Counted from the stretch's first letter, positions 1 through 9,700 are shown. The stretch: DNA of 64,000 nucleotides from Antiquaquibacter metalliresistens (GCF_029211225.1 NZ_JARGEM010000002.1:372001-436000), one strand, 5' to 3'. Made by a program: numbers and translations. The notes: generated by a model not told the origin, from the sequence alone.

Positions 1-268
1 CGTCGAGCTCCGCAGCGCTGCCCAGTCGGTACGCGTCGACGTGCACGAGGGGAGCCGCACCCGGAGCCTGCCTCGGATGCGTGCGGGCCAGCACGAACGT
101 GGGGCTGGTGACCGCGCCCCGCACGCCGAGCGCCTCGCCGATGCCGCGGGTGAGCGTGGTCTTGCCGGCACCGAGCTCGCCGTTGAGCAGCACGAGATCG
201 CCGGCGCGCAGCTCCGCCGCGATTCGCGCACCGAGCTCGGCCATCGCCTCCGGCGTCTCGACGATCAC
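1..268 (-). CDS. tsaE: TsaE, tRNA threonylcarbamoyladenosine biosynthesis ATPase (5' part only)
   Basis: This is the N-terminal 89 residues of the small P-loop ATPase that works with TsaB/TsaD to make the t6A modification at position 37 of ANN-decoding tRNAs. The conceptual translation shows the Walker A GELGAGKTT near residues 31-39, then SPTFVLARTH and HVDAYRL, all hallmarks of TsaE. The start is a GTG whose last two bases open the TGA stop of alr (GTGA overlap), so the two are translationally coupled. The C-terminal third lies beyond the left edge. The position directly after alr is common in actinobacteria. Confidence 0.9.
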   Translation of the reverse strand, partial: MIVETPEAMAELGARIAAELRAGDLVLLNGELGAGKTTLTRGIGEALGVRGAVTSPTFVLARTHPRQAPGAAPLVHVDAYRLGSAAELD

Positions 269-1332
269 GGCAGGTACTCCCGCTTCACCCGCGGCCCGAT
301 GCGGGTGACGATCTCGTAGTTGATCGTGCCGGCCGCGGTCGCCCACTCGTCGGCCGAGGGCACGCCGAGTGCCGGGTCGCCGAACAGCACCGCGCGGTCG
401 CCGACGCGAACCGGATCGTCCCCGACGTCGACGACGACCTGGTCCATCGCGACCCGTCCGGCGATGCGATAGCCGATGCCGTTGATGCTGATCGGTCCGC
501 GTCCGGAGGCCTGGCGCGGGATGCCGTCCGCATACCCGAGCGGGATCAGGGCGAGCGTCGTCTCGGCCGCGGTCACGTAGTCGTGGGAGTACGAGACGCC
601 CGTGCCCGCCGGCACGCGCTTCGCGGAGACCACGGTGGCCTCGAGTGTCATGGCCGGTCGCAGGATCGGGCCGTTCTCCACGGCGCGCAGACCGTAGGTG
701 CTGATGCCGAACCGCACGAGGTCGTAGCGCAGCGCGGGGTCGGCGATCCCCGCGGCCGAGGCCGCGAGATGCACCAGCTCGGGCGTGAGCCCAGCAGCGG
801 CGGCGGCATCGCGAGCGCGATCGAACGCGGTGGCCTGGGCCGCGTCATCCGCGCCCGCCAGGTGGCTCCACAGCCCGCGCACGGTGAGGCGTCCTGCGCG
901 CTCGTGGGCGGCGGCGGCCTCGAAGAGGCGAGACCAGTCGGCCTCGGGGGCGCCGCTGCGACCGAGGCCGCTGTCGACCTTCAGCTGCACCGCGGCTCCG
1001 CCGACGCCCGCGATGGTGTCGAGCTGCTCGATGGAACTCACACCGAGGTCGACGCCGGCGGAGATCGCCGCTCGGAAGTCGGCATCCGGGGCGTGCAGCC
1101 AACAGAGCACCGGCGCCTCGACGCCGCCCGCGCGCAGCGCCAACGCCTCGTCGATGTCCACCACGCCGAGCCAGTCCGCGCCGGCCTCGAGCGCGGCGCG
1201 CGCGACCGGAACGGCACCGTGTCCGTAGGCGTTCGCCTTGACCACCGCCATCGTGGCGGCATCGCCCGCGCAGGCGCGAAGCGCTGCGACGTTCTCGCGG
1301 ATCGCCGACAGGTCGATGACTGCGCGGCGCAT
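265..1332 (-). CDS. alr: Alanine racemase
   Basis: PLP enzyme converting L-alanine to D-alanine for peptidoglycan. It has 355 residues, a normal length. The PLP lysine sits in AVVKANAYGHG (about K32). The C-terminal beta domain carries GVSYSHDY, with the likely catalytic tyrosine, then PLGYADGIPR and GRVAMDQVVVDVG. An open frame continues 56 codons upstream, but that stretch lies inside acpS and looks nothing like the family; the ATG at 1332 overlaps the acpS stop as TGATG and begins with the family-typical RRAVIDLSAI. It forms one overlapping run with glmS, acpS and tsaE. Confidence 0.95.
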   Translation of the reverse strand: MRRAVIDLSAIRENVAALRACAGDAATMAVVKANAYGHGAVPVARAALEAGADWLGVVDIDEALALRAGGVEAPVLCWLHAPDADFRAAISAGVDLGVSSIEQLDTIAGVGGAAVQLKVDSGLGRSGAPEADWSRLFEAAAAHERAGRLTVRGLWSHLAGADDAAQATAFDRARDAAAAAGLTPELVHLAASAAGIADPALRYDLVRFGISTYGLRAVENGPILRPAMTLEATVVSAKRVPAGTGVSYSHDYVTAAETTLALIPLGYADGIPRQASGRGPISINGIGYRIAGRVAMDQVVVDVGDDPVRVGDRAVLFGDPALGVPSADEWATAAGTINYEIVTRIGPRVKREYLP

Positions 1333-1703
1333 CAGGACTCGGTCACCACGTACGCGATGGCCAAACCGGAATCGTGGCTCATCGAGAGATGGATCGCACG
1401 GATGCCCTGGCGCTCGGCGATCTGCCGCGTCGTGCCCTCGAGCTCGAATCCCGGGTTGCCGAACTCGTCGGCGACCACGCGCAGGTCGCTCCAGCTCCAC
1501 GGGATGCCGCCGGAATCCCCGAGCGCCTTGACGAGCGCCTCCTTCGCGGCGAACCGGCCGGCGAGGGACCGCAGCGGCATGGGCTTGCCATCCTTGATCT
1601 GTTCGCTCTCGGCGAACAGTCTCGCCGTGAGTCGAGGCGTCGTCGTGAGGCGGCGTTCGAACCGCGCGACATCGACGATGTCCACGCCGACTCCGACGAT
1701 CAT
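1332..1703 (-). CDS. acpS: Holo-[acyl-carrier-protein] synthase
   Basis: Transfers 4'-phosphopantetheine from CoA to the serine of acyl carrier protein. The 123-residue length is typical of AcpS-type transferases. The metal-binding motif GVDIVDVARF contains D8, and GRFAAKEALVKAL carries the conserved glutamate E55; LSMSHDSGLAIAYV is the usual C-terminal strand motif. The ATG at 1703 gives exactly the canonical IVGVGVDIV start. It begins 4 bases after the glmS stop and overlaps alr. The CoA kinase gene coaA lies just across glmS on the other strand, so two CoA-linked steps are close together. Confidence 0.95.
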   Translation of the reverse strand: MIVGVGVDIVDVARFERRLTTTPRLTARLFAESEQIKDGKPMPLRSLAGRFAAKEALVKALGDSGGIPWSWSDLRVVADEFGNPGFELEGTTRQIAERQGIRAIHLSMSHDSGLAIAYVVTES

Positions 1704-1707
1704 GACG

Positions 1708-3558
1708 TCACTCGACCGTGACCGACTTGGCGAGGTTGCGCGGCTGGTCCACGTCGAGTCCCTTGGCCGACGCGAGTTCCATCGCGAAGATGTGCAGCGG
1801 CACCACCGCGAGCATCGGCTCGAAGAGGGGGCCGGCGAGCGGGATCGGCACGACCTCGTCCGCGAAGGGGAGCACCGCGGCATCCCCCTGCTCGGCGATG
1901 GCGATGACGCGAGCCCCGCGAGCCCGGATCTCCTGGATGTTGGAGACCACCTTCGCGTGCATCTCCCGCGACTGCCGGGGGCTCGGCACGATCACGATCA
2001 CGGCCTGGCCCGGCTCGATCAGGGCGATCGGGCCGTGCTTGAGCTCGCCGGCCGCGAATCCCTCGGCGTGGATGTAGGCGAGTTCCTTGAGCTTGAGCGC
2101 ACCCTCGAGCGCGATCGGATAGCCCACGTGGCGACCGAGGAAGATGACGGACTTGACCTCGGTCATCCAGTGGGCGAGCTGACCGATCTCGGCGGCGGTC
2201 GGCAGCACCTCGGCGATCTTGGCGGGGATCGACTGCAGTTCCGCGGTCGCGGCGGCCGCGTCATCGGCCGACAGGGTGCCGCGCACCCGGCCGAGGTGAA
2301 GGCCGAGCAGGTAGAGCGCCGTGACCTGGGCGAGGAACGCCTTGGTCGAGGCGACCGCGACCTCGGGACCGGCGTGCGTGTAGATCACGGCCTCGGAGGC
2401 GCGCGGGATCGAGGCGCCGTGCGTGTTGCAGATCGACAGCAGTCGCGCGCCGGACTCGCGCGCGTGGTTGACCGCCATGAGCGTATCCATGGTCTCGCCG
2501 GACTGGCTGATCGACACGACGAGCGTGCGCTCGGTGAGGATCGGGTTGCGGTAGCGGAACTCGTGCGAGAGCTCGACCTCGACGGGAACGCGAGCCCACT
2601 GCTCGATCGCGTACTTGCCGAGCATGCCCGCGTAGGCGGCCGTGCCGCACGCGATCACGATGATGCGATCGAGGTCGGCCAGCAGTGCGTCGCCGAGCGG
2701 CTCGAGCTCGTCCAGGCGCACCTGGCCGTCGTGCACGCGACCGAGGATCGTGTTGGCGACCGCATCCGGCTCTTCGCTGATCTCCTTCTTCATGAAGCTC
2801 GACCAGCCGCCCTTCTCGCTCGCCGAGGCATCCCAGGCGATCTCGAACTCGTCGGTCTCGACGCTCTGGCCCGCGAAGTCGGTGACGAGCACCGAATCGG
2901 GCCGGATGGTGACGATCTGGTCCTGCCCGATCGCGACCGCACGGCGGGTGAACTCCACGAAGGCGGCGACATCGGAGCCGAGGAAGTTCTCGCCATCGCC
3001 GAGCCCGATCACCAGCGGGGAATTTCGACGGGCGCCGACCACGACGCCGGGCTGATCCTCGTGCATCGCGAGCAGCGTGAATGCACCCTCCAGCCGGGCG
3101 ACCACCAGCCGCATGGCCTCGGTGAGATCGCCCGTCTCCTGATAGGCGTGCCCCACCAGCAGCGCCGCGACCTCGGTGTCCGTCTCGCTGGTGAACTCGT
3201 CGCCCGCCGCAGCCAGCTCGGCCTTCAACTCCGCGAAGTTCTCGATGATGCCGTTGTGGATGAGGGCGAGCTTGCCCCCGTCGCCGAGGTGCGGATGGGC
3301 GTTGCGGTCGGTCGGACCGCCGTGGGTGGCCCAGCGGGTGTGCCCGATGCCCGTGGCGCCGTTCGGAATCGGATGCTCGTTCAGCTCGTCGACCAGAACC
3401 TGCAGTTTGCCCGCACGCTTACTGGTGTGCATGACACCGTCGGCACCGAGCACGGCAACGCCCGCGGAGTCGTATCCGCGGTACTCGAGGCGCTTGAGTC
3501 CGCCCAGCAGCACCTCGATGCTCTTGTCGTCCCCGACGTAACCCACGATTCCGCACAT
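1708..3558 (-). CDS. glmS: Glutamine-fructose-6-phosphate aminotransferase (isomerizing)
   Basis: Makes glucosamine-6-phosphate from fructose-6-phosphate and glutamine, the first step to UDP-GlcNAc. It has 616 residues. The start MCGIVGYVG leaves Cys2 as the N-terminal nucleophile of the glutaminase domain. HTRWATHG and HNGIIENF follow in that domain. Two SIS sugar-isomerase domains come after, with SQSGETMDT and [16 protein letters not shown], and the family-typical end NLAKSVTVE. The partner enzyme GlmM is encoded at 10345-11709. The start codon is only 34 bases from the divergent coaA start. No glmS ribozyme is visible in that short space. Confidence 0.97.
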   Translation of the reverse strand: MCGIVGYVGDDKSIEVLLGGLKRLEYRGYDSAGVAVLGADGVMHTSKRAGKLQVLVDELNEHPIPNGATGIGHTRWATHGGPTDRNAHPHLGDGGKLALIHNGIIENFAELKAELAAAGDEFTSETDTEVAALLVGHAYQETGDLTEAMRLVVARLEGAFTLLAMHEDQPGVVVGARRNSPLVIGLGDGENFLGSDVAAFVEFTRRAVAIGQDQIVTIRPDSVLVTDFAGQSVETDEFEIAWDASASEKGGWSSFMKKEISEEPDAVANTILGRVHDGQVRLDELEPLGDALLADLDRIIVIACGTAAYAGMLGKYAIEQWARVPVEVELSHEFRYRNPILTERTLVVSISQSGETMDTLMAVNHARESGARLLSICNTHGASIPRASEAVIYTHAGPEVAVASTKAFLAQVTALYLLGLHLGRVRGTLSADDAAAATAELQSIPAKIAEVLPTAAEIGQLAHWMTEVKSVIFLGRHVGYPIALEGALKLKELAYIHAEGFAAGELKHGPIALIEPGQAVIVIVPSPRQSREMHAKVVSNIQEIRARGARVIAIAEQGDAAVLPFADEVVPIPLAGPLFEPMLAVVPLHIFAMELASAKGLDVDQPRNLAKSVTVE

Positions 3559-3579
3559 GGGGACCGATTCTAGTTGCCC

Positions 3580-3585
3580 TAGGCT
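3580..3585 (+). promoter_or_regulatory. Candidate -10 element for a leaderless coaA transcript
   Basis: TAGGCT sits 7 bases before the coaA ATG, so a transcript starting the usual 6-7 bases downstream would begin at the start codon. There is no Shine-Dalgarno sequence, which fits leaderless translation, common in actinobacteria. The -35 region overlaps the glmS start and is not recognisable. Confidence 0.4.
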
Positions 3586-3592
3586 GAATGCG

Positions 3593-4540
3593 ATGTCTGA
3601 GACGGGAGTGCCCAACGGCCACGTCTCGCCGTTCCTCGAGCTCGATCGAGCCGATTGGACGGCCCTCGCGCCCACCATGACGGCTCCGTTGACCGCCACC
3701 GAGGTCGTCGAGCTGCGCGGTCTCGGTGACGAGCTCGATCTCGTCGAGGTGCAGGAGGTGTATCTGCCCCTCAGCCGGCTGCTCAACCTCTATGTCGAGG
3801 GCGCCCAACGGCTGCACGCCGCCACCTCGGAGTTCCTCGGCTCGCGCGGCGCCGGTACGCCGTTCGTGATCGGCATCGCAGGCTCCGTCGCGGTCGGCAA
3901 GTCCACGATCGCGCGACTGCTGCGGGAGTTGCTGCGGCGCTGGGAGGGGACCCCTCGAGTGGAGCTCGTCACCACCGACGGCTTCCTCCTGCCGAACGCC
4001 GAGCTTCAGCGGCGCGGCCTCATGGAACGCAAGGGCTTTCCCGAGTCCTACGACCGACGTGCGCTGCTGCGCTTCGTCAGTCAGGTCAAGAGCGGCGCGG
4101 CCCAGGTGCGTGCGCCGTTCTACTCGCACCTCGCCTACGACATCGTCCCGCGCGCCGAGATCGTGGTGAATGCGCCGGACGTGCTCATCGTCGAGGGCCT
4201 CAACGTGCTGCAGCCGGCCGCGCCCGGCCACAGCCTCGCCGTGAGCGATCTCTTCGACTTCACGATCTATGTGGATGCCAGAACCAGTGACATCGCCCGC
4301 TGGTACGAGGAGCGCTTCCTGCGCCTGCAGCGCGGCGCGTTCGCCAACCCTCAGTCGTTCTTCCACCGCTTCGCCGACCTCAGCGAGGACGAGGCACGAG
4401 CCAGAGCGCGCGGAATCTGGGCCGGCATCAACGAGCCCAACCTGGTGCAGAACATCCTGCCGACGCGCCCGCGAGCGTCGCTGGTGCTGCGCAAGGGCGC
4501 CGATCACGCCGTGTCGAGCGTGCTCATCCGCAAGACCTGA
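3593..4540 (+). CDS. coaA: Pantothenate kinase, type I
   Basis: ATP-dependent phosphorylation of pantothenate, the first and regulated step of CoA synthesis. The 315 residues match prokaryotic type I kinases. The Walker A GSVAVGKS lies at residues 97-104. It is followed by TTDGFLLPN and KGFPESYD, then the [10 protein letters not shown] and FTIYVDA motifs, and [13 protein letters not shown] near the C-terminus. An in-frame ATG 36 bases upstream lies inside the glmS start region and is less likely. It is divergent from glmS. Confidence 0.95.
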   Translation: MSETGVPNGHVSPFLELDRADWTALAPTMTAPLTATEVVELRGLGDELDLVEVQEVYLPLSRLLNLYVEGAQRLHAATSEFLGSRGAGTPFVIGIAGSVAVGKSTIARLLRELLRRWEGTPRVELVTTDGFLLPNAELQRRGLMERKGFPESYDRRALLRFVSQVKSGAAQVRAPFYSHLAYDIVPRAEIVVNAPDVLIVEGLNVLQPAAPGHSLAVSDLFDFTIYVDARTSDIARWYEERFLRLQRGAFANPQSFFHRFADLSEDEARARARGIWAGINEPNLVQNILPTRPRASLVLRKGADHAVSSVLIRKT

Positions 4541-4633
4541 CCGCCGCCTCTCGCGGCGACCGCACCAAAAGACGTTCCAGTGGCACAATAGTGTCGATTG
4601 CGGGCAGCACGGGGCCGCTGACGTCAGGAGAGG

Positions 4634-7270
4634 ATGCGGGTGGAGGCCGGTCGCACGCTTCGGGGAGAGTGGCCGCTCGTTGGTCGCGATGAACTCATCG
4701 GCACCATCACGGCGAGCCTGCGGTCCCCGACCGCTTCGGTCGTCGTGCTCTGCGGCGCATCGGGGGTGGGCAAGTCCCGACTGGCGACCGAAGCTGCCGC
4801 GGCGCTCGGCGAGACCGAGTGGCTGACCATCCCGGTGAGCGCGAGCGATGCGATCGCCGCGATTCCCCTCGGCGCGCTCGCCCCCGCGCTCGCACAGTTG
4901 GGTGATGCCAGCCTCCCCGAGACCTCGACGGCGCTGTTCGACTCGGCACGGGCAGCGGTCGGCGCCGCCGCGCAGGGTCGTCGCGCGGTGATCCTCGTCG
5001 ATGACATCTCCCGGCTCGACCCACTCTCGCTCGCCCTCGTGATCCAGCTCGTGAGCGCGGGCAGCGTCAAGCTCATCGCGACCCTGCCGGAGGGCGATCC
5101 ACTCCCAGACGGCATCACCGCGATGTGGGCGGGCAACTCCGCCGTGCGCATCGACGTTCCCGCAATCACCCTCGAGCGGGTCAAGGAACTCCTCACTCAC
5201 GTCTTGGACGGCCCCGTGGCCAACCGCACCGCCGTCGACCTCCGGCGCCTCTCCGGCGGCAACACCCTTTACCTCCGCGAACTGGTGATCGGCACCGTCG
5301 AGTCCGGCCGACTCTCGGTACGCGCCGGCGTCTGGCAGTTGCTTGCAGATCCCGTGGCCACGAGCGCGTTGCGTGAGCTCATTCGAGCGCGATTCGAGCG
5401 GCTCACGCCGGAGGCACGAGCCGTTGCAGAGCGGCTCGCGCTGTGCCAGCCGCTCGCCCTCGCTGACTTTCCCGATCGGGATGCGCGCACCCACGTGATC
5501 GAGATGGAAGGCGCCGGCCTTGCCCGAATCGCCGAATCCGACGGAGGGCTGGAGATCAGCCTCGCCCACCCGCAGTACGCCATCATCGTCCGCGAGGCGA
5601 TGTCGCGGCTGCGAGTCATCGATGTGCTGCTCGAGACCGCCGAGCACGTGGCCGAGCGCGGTCGGGGCGACACCGACGACCTGCGGGTGGCGACCTGGCG
5701 ACTCGATGCCGATGCACCATCGGATCCCGCGCTGCTCGCCCGCGCAGCCCGCCTCGCCGCGCTCGCGCAAGACCACCGGGGAGTCGTGCGCCTGACGTCG
5801 GCGGCGATCGACGCGGGCGCGGCCACCGCCCCCATGCTGCTCCTCAAGGGCGAGGCGCTGTGGACCCTGGGGCGCGATGCCGAAGCCGTGCCGGTGCTCG
5901 ATCAGGCGGCCTCCGCCAACGACGACCCCGGCACCGACCCGACGCTCGGCGCGGATATCGCGCGCATGCGTGCCGCGGCGTACTGGGGCAGCGGCATGGG
6001 CGAACTGCCGGGTCTTGCGCTGCTGGATGCCGCCAGCCATCGCATGCCCGAGGCCGAGCCCGCGCTCGCCACGGCCCGCTCGGTGCTCTTGCTCTACCTC
6101 GAGGAGGCGACGCGCGCCCTCGCCGGCCTCCAAGACCCCGAAGAATCGCGTGACACGGCACTCCGACGTGCCGTGCGATCCGGATACCGCAGCCAGGCTC
6201 TTGCCGCCCGGGGTCGCGCGCAGGACTCGATTGCGGCGGCGCGGTACGCGGTCGAGTACGCGACCGCGTACGAGAGCGCCGCTCTGCCTCGACGGTGGTC
6301 CGAGATGCTGCTCGCGAGCGCACTGCTCCAGGCGGGCGATCCGGCGGCGGCCCGGGAGATCGCAACGGCCGCGCTCCACTCCGGCATGCAACACGACGAC
6401 GAGGTCGTCGTGAGCTACAACGAGTTCACCCTGGGGCGCTGTCAGCTCGCGGTCGGGCGGCTCGATGCCGCCGCCAGGTGGTTTCGGGATGTCGCATCCG
6501 GCTCGCTCGACCGCGGGCCGCTCCCCTACGGCGACCAGGCCACAGCGGCCCTCGCGCTCACGCTGGCCTGGCAGGGGCGCCTCGCTGAGGCCGCGGATGC
6601 GCAACAGAGACTCGATCCGCACTATGCCGCGAATGACTCGCACGGCGTACTGGCGACGCTGTGGATCGCGGCCGTCACGGGTGATCGGTCCGACGCGACC
6701 GACGCGCTGATCGAGCGTGCCGAAGTCATCACGCAACGCGGCCACCACGTCAACGCCGGGATGCTCCTGCACGCGGCCACCCGGCTCGGTGCGGCCAAGC
6801 GGGCCGCCCCTGCGCTCGCGGCCCTCGCCGCCGAGAGCAGCTCGCCGGCGATCGAGATGCAGGCGGCCCATGCCGCGGCCGAGGCTGCGGACGACGCCGA
6901 CGCCTTGCGGTCGGTCGGCGAGACCTGGGAACGCAGCAACCACCTGCTCTTCGCCGCCGAGGCCTACTCGTCCGCGTCGGCATCGGCCGCCCGCGGGGAT
7001 CGCAAGCGCGAGGCCTCCTCGTTGCGCGGCCAGGCGCAGCGCCTCGCCGCGTTGTGCGAGGGCGCGGCGACCCCCTTGCTGCAGTTCGGCAGCGAGTGGG
7101 AACCGCTCACGCCGCGCGAACGCGAGATCGCGGGCCTCGCGGCCCAGGGGCTGAGCACGGCCGACATCGCCGCGCGGCTGTTCCTCTCGCCGCGCACGGT
7201 CGACAACCACCTCCAGGCAACGTACGCCAAGCTCGGCATCCGCGGTCGCGGCGAGCTCTCGGCGGGCTAG
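4634..7270 (+). CDS. Large ATP-binding LuxR-family (LAL-type) transcriptional regulator
   Basis: 878 residues: an N-terminal STAND/AAA-type ATPase with Walker A GASGVGKS at 41-48 and Walker B VILVDDI at 119-125, a long alanine-rich helical (TPR-like) middle, and a C-terminal LuxR/NarL helix-turn-helix ([11 protein letters not shown]...SPRTVDNHL) in the last 60 residues. Such proteins are signal-integrating activators. The ligand cannot be read from sequence. AGGAGAGG ends directly at the ATG, so a GTG six bases on (4640) has better spacing and may be the true start. The 93-base gap from coaA contains CACAATAG, a possible -10. It is convergent with the LAXTG surface operon and is a candidate regulator of it (inference). 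Confidence 0.9.
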   Translation: MRVEAGRTLRGEWPLVGRDELIGTITASLRSPTASVVVLCGASGVGKSRLATEAAAALGETEWLTIPVSASDAIAAIPLGALAPALAQLGDASLPETSTALFDSARAAVGAAAQGRRAVILVDDISRLDPLSLALVIQLVSAGSVKLIATLPEGDPLPDGITAMWAGNSAVRIDVPAITLERVKELLTHVLDGPVANRTAVDLRRLSGGNTLYLRELVIGTVESGRLSVRAGVWQLLADPVATSALRELIRARFERLTPEARAVAERLALCQPLALADFPDRDARTHVIEMEGAGLARIAESDGGLEISLAHPQYAIIVREAMSRLRVIDVLLETAEHVAERGRGDTDDLRVATWRLDADAPSDPALLARAARLAALAQDHRGVVRLTSAAIDAGAATAPMLLLKGEALWTLGRDAEAVPVLDQAASANDDPGTDPTLGADIARMRAAAYWGSGMGELPGLALLDAASHRMPEAEPALATARSVLLLYLEEATRALAGLQDPEESRDTALRRAVRSGYRSQALAARGRAQDSIAAARYAVEYATAYESAALPRRWSEMLLASALLQAGDPAAAREIATAALHSGMQHDDEVVVSYNEFTLGRCQLAVGRLDAAARWFRDVASGSLDRGPLPYGDQATAALALTLAWQGRLAEAADAQQRLDPHYAANDSHGVLATLWIAAVTGDRSDATDALIERAEVITQRGHHVNAGMLLHAATRLGAAKRAAPALAALAAESSSPAIEMQAAHAAAEAADDADALRSVGETWERSNHLLFAAEAYSSASASAARGDRKREASSLRGQAQRLAALCEGAATPLLQFGSEWEPLTPREREIAGLAAQGLSTADIAARLFLSPRTVDNHLQATYAKLGIRGRGELSAG

Positions 7271-7282
7271 CCACCACGCCGA

Positions 7283-7318
7283 AACGGCCCCCGCCGGTTT
7301 CCCGGTGCGGAGGCCGTT
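7283..7318. terminator. Bidirectional terminator hairpin between convergent genes
   Basis: AACGGCC (7283-7289) pairs with GGCCGTT (7312-7318), with further internal pairing of CCGC/GCGG and CGG/CCG around a TTTC loop. It lies between the ends of the LuxR-type regulator and the LAXTG protein gene, the expected place for a shared terminator. Confidence 0.75.
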
Positions 7319-7332
7319 CGATCGGTCGGGGA

Positions 7333-8154
7333 TCAGCGTGCGGTACGCGTGCGGCGGATGCCCCACACCAGACCCGCGCTGCCCAGCGCCAGCAGCGCGA
7401 GCCCCGGAGCCAGCAGCCCCTCGGAGACCGTGCCGGTGTAGGCGAGCGTGGACTGCTCGACGACCGTGTCGTCGCCGGTGGGGACAGCGGGCGGGGTGAC
7501 CTCGATGGTCACGAGAATCGGGTCGCTGACGAATCCATCATGATCGAGCCAATAGCTGAAGGTCTTGGTGCCGACGAATCCCGGTGCTGGCGTGTAGGTG
7601 AACTCACCGTAGACGTTCATGTCGATCTCACCCGTGGCATCGTCGTTGCCGCCGACGTGGGTCGAGTCCGGGTCGTTGTTGATCGTGCGATCCGCGGAGA
7701 CCACGAGTTGGGTGTCCATGGGGGTCGTGTAGAAGTCGGGCGCTCCGATGAGTTGACCGTGCTCGACCTCGATCCAGACGTCGGCGGAGTTGCTCGCGTA
7801 GCCATCGCCCGCGAGGTCGTTGTAGATGAAGTGAGCCGTGCCCCAGAAGCCCGGGTCGGGGGTGAAAACGAAGCTGCCGTCGGCGGCGAAATCGAGCGTT
7901 CCGCCGTCGGAGAGCGTGACGGCGTCGACGCGAAGGTTGCCGTTGCCGCCGTCGGTGTCGTTGGCGAGCAGCCCGGCGGCGGCATCGATGGAGATCGGAA
8001 CGTTGCGCGTGGTCCCATAGCCGTCGGTGTTGGCGACGGGCGGGAAGGTGGCATCCGCGGCGAGCGCCGCCGAGGAGAACAGGAGCGGTGCCGCGAGCGC
8101 CGTGCCGAGGGCGGCGAACGCGGTTGCGCTGCGCACGATGATGGTGCGGGACAT
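7333..8154 (-). CDS. LAXTG-anchored surface protein with bacterial Ig-like repeats
   Basis: 273 residues. A signal peptide (SRTIIVRSATAFA then a hydrophobic core, likely cut after ALA) is followed by two Ig-like/cadherin-like repeats of the Big_9 type. The first has GLLANDTDGGNGNL and ADGSFVFTPDPGFWGTAHF; the second has YGEFTYTPAPGFVGTKTF. The C-terminus is a sortase signal: LAYTG at about 237-241, a hydrophobic helix and a basic tail (RRTRTAR). LAXTG is the signal used by class E sortases of actinobacteria, so the protein should be covalently wall-linked. No sortase is in the window. It is the last gene of the four-gene unit, 40 bases after its neighbour. The binding target is unknown. Confidence 0.85.
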   Translation of the reverse strand: MSRTIIVRSATAFAALGTALAAPLLFSSAALAADATFPPVANTDGYGTTRNVPISIDAAAGLLANDTDGGNGNLRVDAVTLSDGGTLDFAADGSFVFTPDPGFWGTAHFIYNDLAGDGYASNSADVWIEVEHGQLIGAPDFYTTPMDTQLVVSADRTINNDPDSTHVGGNDDATGEIDMNVYGEFTYTPAPGFVGTKTFSYWLDHDGFVSDPILVTIEVTPPAVPTGDDTVVEQSTLAYTGTVSEGLLAPGLALLALGSAGLVWGIRRTRTAR

Positions 8155-8194
8155 GGGTTGAAGCCTTTCTGTCTGGTGTGACGTGGTGGGAGAT

Positions 8195-8617
8195 CTAGAG
8201 CGGTCGAGCGAGCTCGAGGGTGAGGGTGGTATTCGGGGCGGCGGGGTCGAGGCTGACCGGGACCTTCGCGCCGGACTGCATCCGCCCGAGGTCGACCGCC
8301 GAGAGCACGGCCGTGTGGGCCGCAGCGAGCGGGATGCCCGAGGGCAGCACCACGAGCAGCTCGAGCTCGACGACCGACGCCTGGTTGATCTGCGCACCGG
8401 TGAGGCGGCAGGAGGTGACGGTCGCGATGGCCTCGACACGACGCGCCTGGCTCGCGGGATCCGAGGCCGCCGCGGCCTGCGCGTTCTGCGCGGCCATGGT
8501 GGCGTTGAGTCCATCGAGCCTGGACTGCATCGAGGCGAGGCTCGCGCCGACGTCGCTGCGCTTCTCGGAGGCCTTGGCCATGTCGGTCAGCCGAAAGTAG
8601 CTGTCGAGGAGGCCCAT
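8195..8617 (-). CDS. Small soluble protein with N-terminal coiled coil and C-terminal beta domain
   Basis: 140 residues, no signal peptide or membrane segment, so probably cytoplasmic. Residues about 10-55 are helical and alanine-rich. From about 65 it becomes beta-rich: TSCRLTGAQINQ, VELELLVVLPSGIP, GAKVPVSLDP. That half resembles a beta module I recall from other actinobacterial proteins with the pattern pdG.p......GA.VPV.vDP; this is a recollection, not a search result. The ATG at 8617 begins 1 base after the upstream gene's stop, so the two are tightly coupled. Function unknown. Confidence 0.75.
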   Translation of the reverse strand: MGLLDSYFRLTDMAKASEKRSDVGASLASMQSRLDGLNATMAAQNAQAAAASDPASQARRVEAIATVTSCRLTGAQINQASVVELELLVVLPSGIPLAAAHTAVLSAVDLGRMQSGAKVPVSLDPAAPNTTLTLELARPL

Positions 8618-8618
8618 C

Positions 8619-8981
8619 TCAGGCCGCCGTGAAACGCTGGTTGAACGCGGCACCGACGGCGGGGTCGGACTGGATGCGCGCGGCCCAGCCGTCTTGGGCG
8701 ATGGCCCAGTTCTCGGCGCTGACGCCGTAGGCCGCGGCCACGAGCGGAAGTTTCGCGGCGTCGTAGCCGTACGCCGCGATGCCCTTCGAGACCTTGACGT
8801 AGACGTCGAGGTCGACGCCGGCGATGGGCTCGAGCGCGGCCGCCGAGGGCACCGCCGGCGCGACGGCCGCTTGGGCCTGCTGCGCCTGCGCGTTGGCGGC
8901 GAGCTGGTTGGCGGACTCGATCAGATCTGGGGCGGCGTTCATCATCGCGCCCAGGTCTTTGACTGACTTGAAGAGGTTCAT
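8619..8981 (-). CDS. Small soluble protein of the LAXTG operon, unknown function
   Basis: 120 residues, no signal peptide. The first half (MNLFKSVKDLGAMMN, then AQAQQAQAAV) is helical and low-complexity. The second half, from about residue 52, is an ordered helical domain: PIAGVDLDVYVKVSKGIAAY, GVSAENW, DGWAARIQSDPAVG. The pattern of aromatic residues suggests a real fold, possibly an interaction module. AAGGAAACC before the ATG is a good ribosome site. It lies 38 bases after the first LAXTG gene and 1 base before the next small gene. I do not recognise the family with certainty. Confidence 0.75.
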   Translation of the reverse strand: MNLFKSVKDLGAMMNAAPDLIESANQLAANAQAQQAQAAVAPAVPSAAALEPIAGVDLDVYVKVSKGIAAYGYDAAKLPLVAAAYGVSAENWAIAQDGWAARIQSDPAVGAAFNQRFTAA

Positions 8982-9019
8982 CTCGGTTTCCTTCGTGGTG
9001 TGGAGTTGGTGATCGGATT

Positions 9020-9613
9020 TCAGACGGCCAGGGCGCGGCGGCGGGAGTGCCACAGCGCGAGGCCGCCGAGCGAGAGCAAGGCCAGGGCGGGCGCAGCCAT
9101 CCAGCCCGAGACCACGCCGGTGTAGGCGAGGGTGTCGAGGGGAGCGCTGTCGGTGTCCGTGGAGTCGGCGGGAGTGGCAGGCGCCACCGGTGCCGGATCG
9201 ACCGGCGCCACCGGCGCCGCCTCCACCGTGATGCTCACGGTGCGCGAGTAGCTCCAGTGCTGGTGACCATCGTCGGCGTTGTAGTTGAACGTCGCGACGC
9301 CGATGAAGCCTGCGGCCGGCGTGAACGAGAACGAGCCGTCGGCGTTCATGGTGAGCTCGGCGGCGTCGTAGTTGTACACGTACCCGACGGTGAGCAGGTC
9401 GCCATCCGGGTCCGTGTCGTTGGCGAGGATGCCGTTGGCGGCATCGACGGTGAGGGTCGAGCCCTGCACCATGCCGTAGCTGTCGTCCCAGGCATCCGGA
9501 ACGGTGTTGGGCGCGTCGTCGGCGTGGGCTGCGGTGGCACCGGCAAGACCGAGTGCCGCGACGCCGAGAACGGTGAGAGCACTGCACGTGGCAGTGGCGA
9601 GTGCGGTACGCAT
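9020..9613 (-). CDS. LAXTG-anchored surface protein with one bacterial Ig-like domain
   Basis: 197 residues and first gene of the operon. The signal peptide ends near ATAAHA. One Big_9-type Ig-like domain spans roughly 35-130 (GILANDTDPDGDLL, NADGSFSFTPAAGFIGVATF). A proline/alanine-rich stretch (about 133-160) would span the wall. LAYTG at about 162-166, a hydrophobic helix and HSRRRALAV form the sortase signal. It is a shorter relative of the protein at 7333-8154 and shares its exact LAYTG pentapeptide. AAGGAA precedes the ATG by 6 bases. A bipartite motif lies 88 bases upstream. Confidence 0.85.
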   Translation of the reverse strand: MRTALATATCSALTVLGVAALGLAGATAAHADDAPNTVPDAWDDSYGMVQGSTLTVDAANGILANDTDPDGDLLTVGYVYNYDAAELTMNADGSFSFTPAAGFIGVATFNYNADDGHQHWSYSRTVSITVEAAPVAPVDPAPVAPATPADSTDTDSAPLDTLAYTGVVSGWMAAPALALLSLGGLALWHSRRRALAV

Positions 9614-9700
9614 GGGGATTCCTTCTGAGTCACGTTGTCGCGCAGATTGCCGCGCAACATCAGACTCTCGGAGGTGCCCGTCGACGGCATGAGGGGCGAT

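Noticed and set aside
583-3573. A 996-codon open frame antisense to alr, acpS and glmS
   Set aside because: Long antisense frames are expected at this GC content; its protein is Arg/Gly/His-rich and unlike any family, while the minus strand encodes three clear enzymes.
3419-7366. A 1315-codon open frame antisense to coaA and the LuxR-type regulator
   Set aside because: Same reason; the plus strand has canonical PanK and LuxR motifs across the whole stretch.
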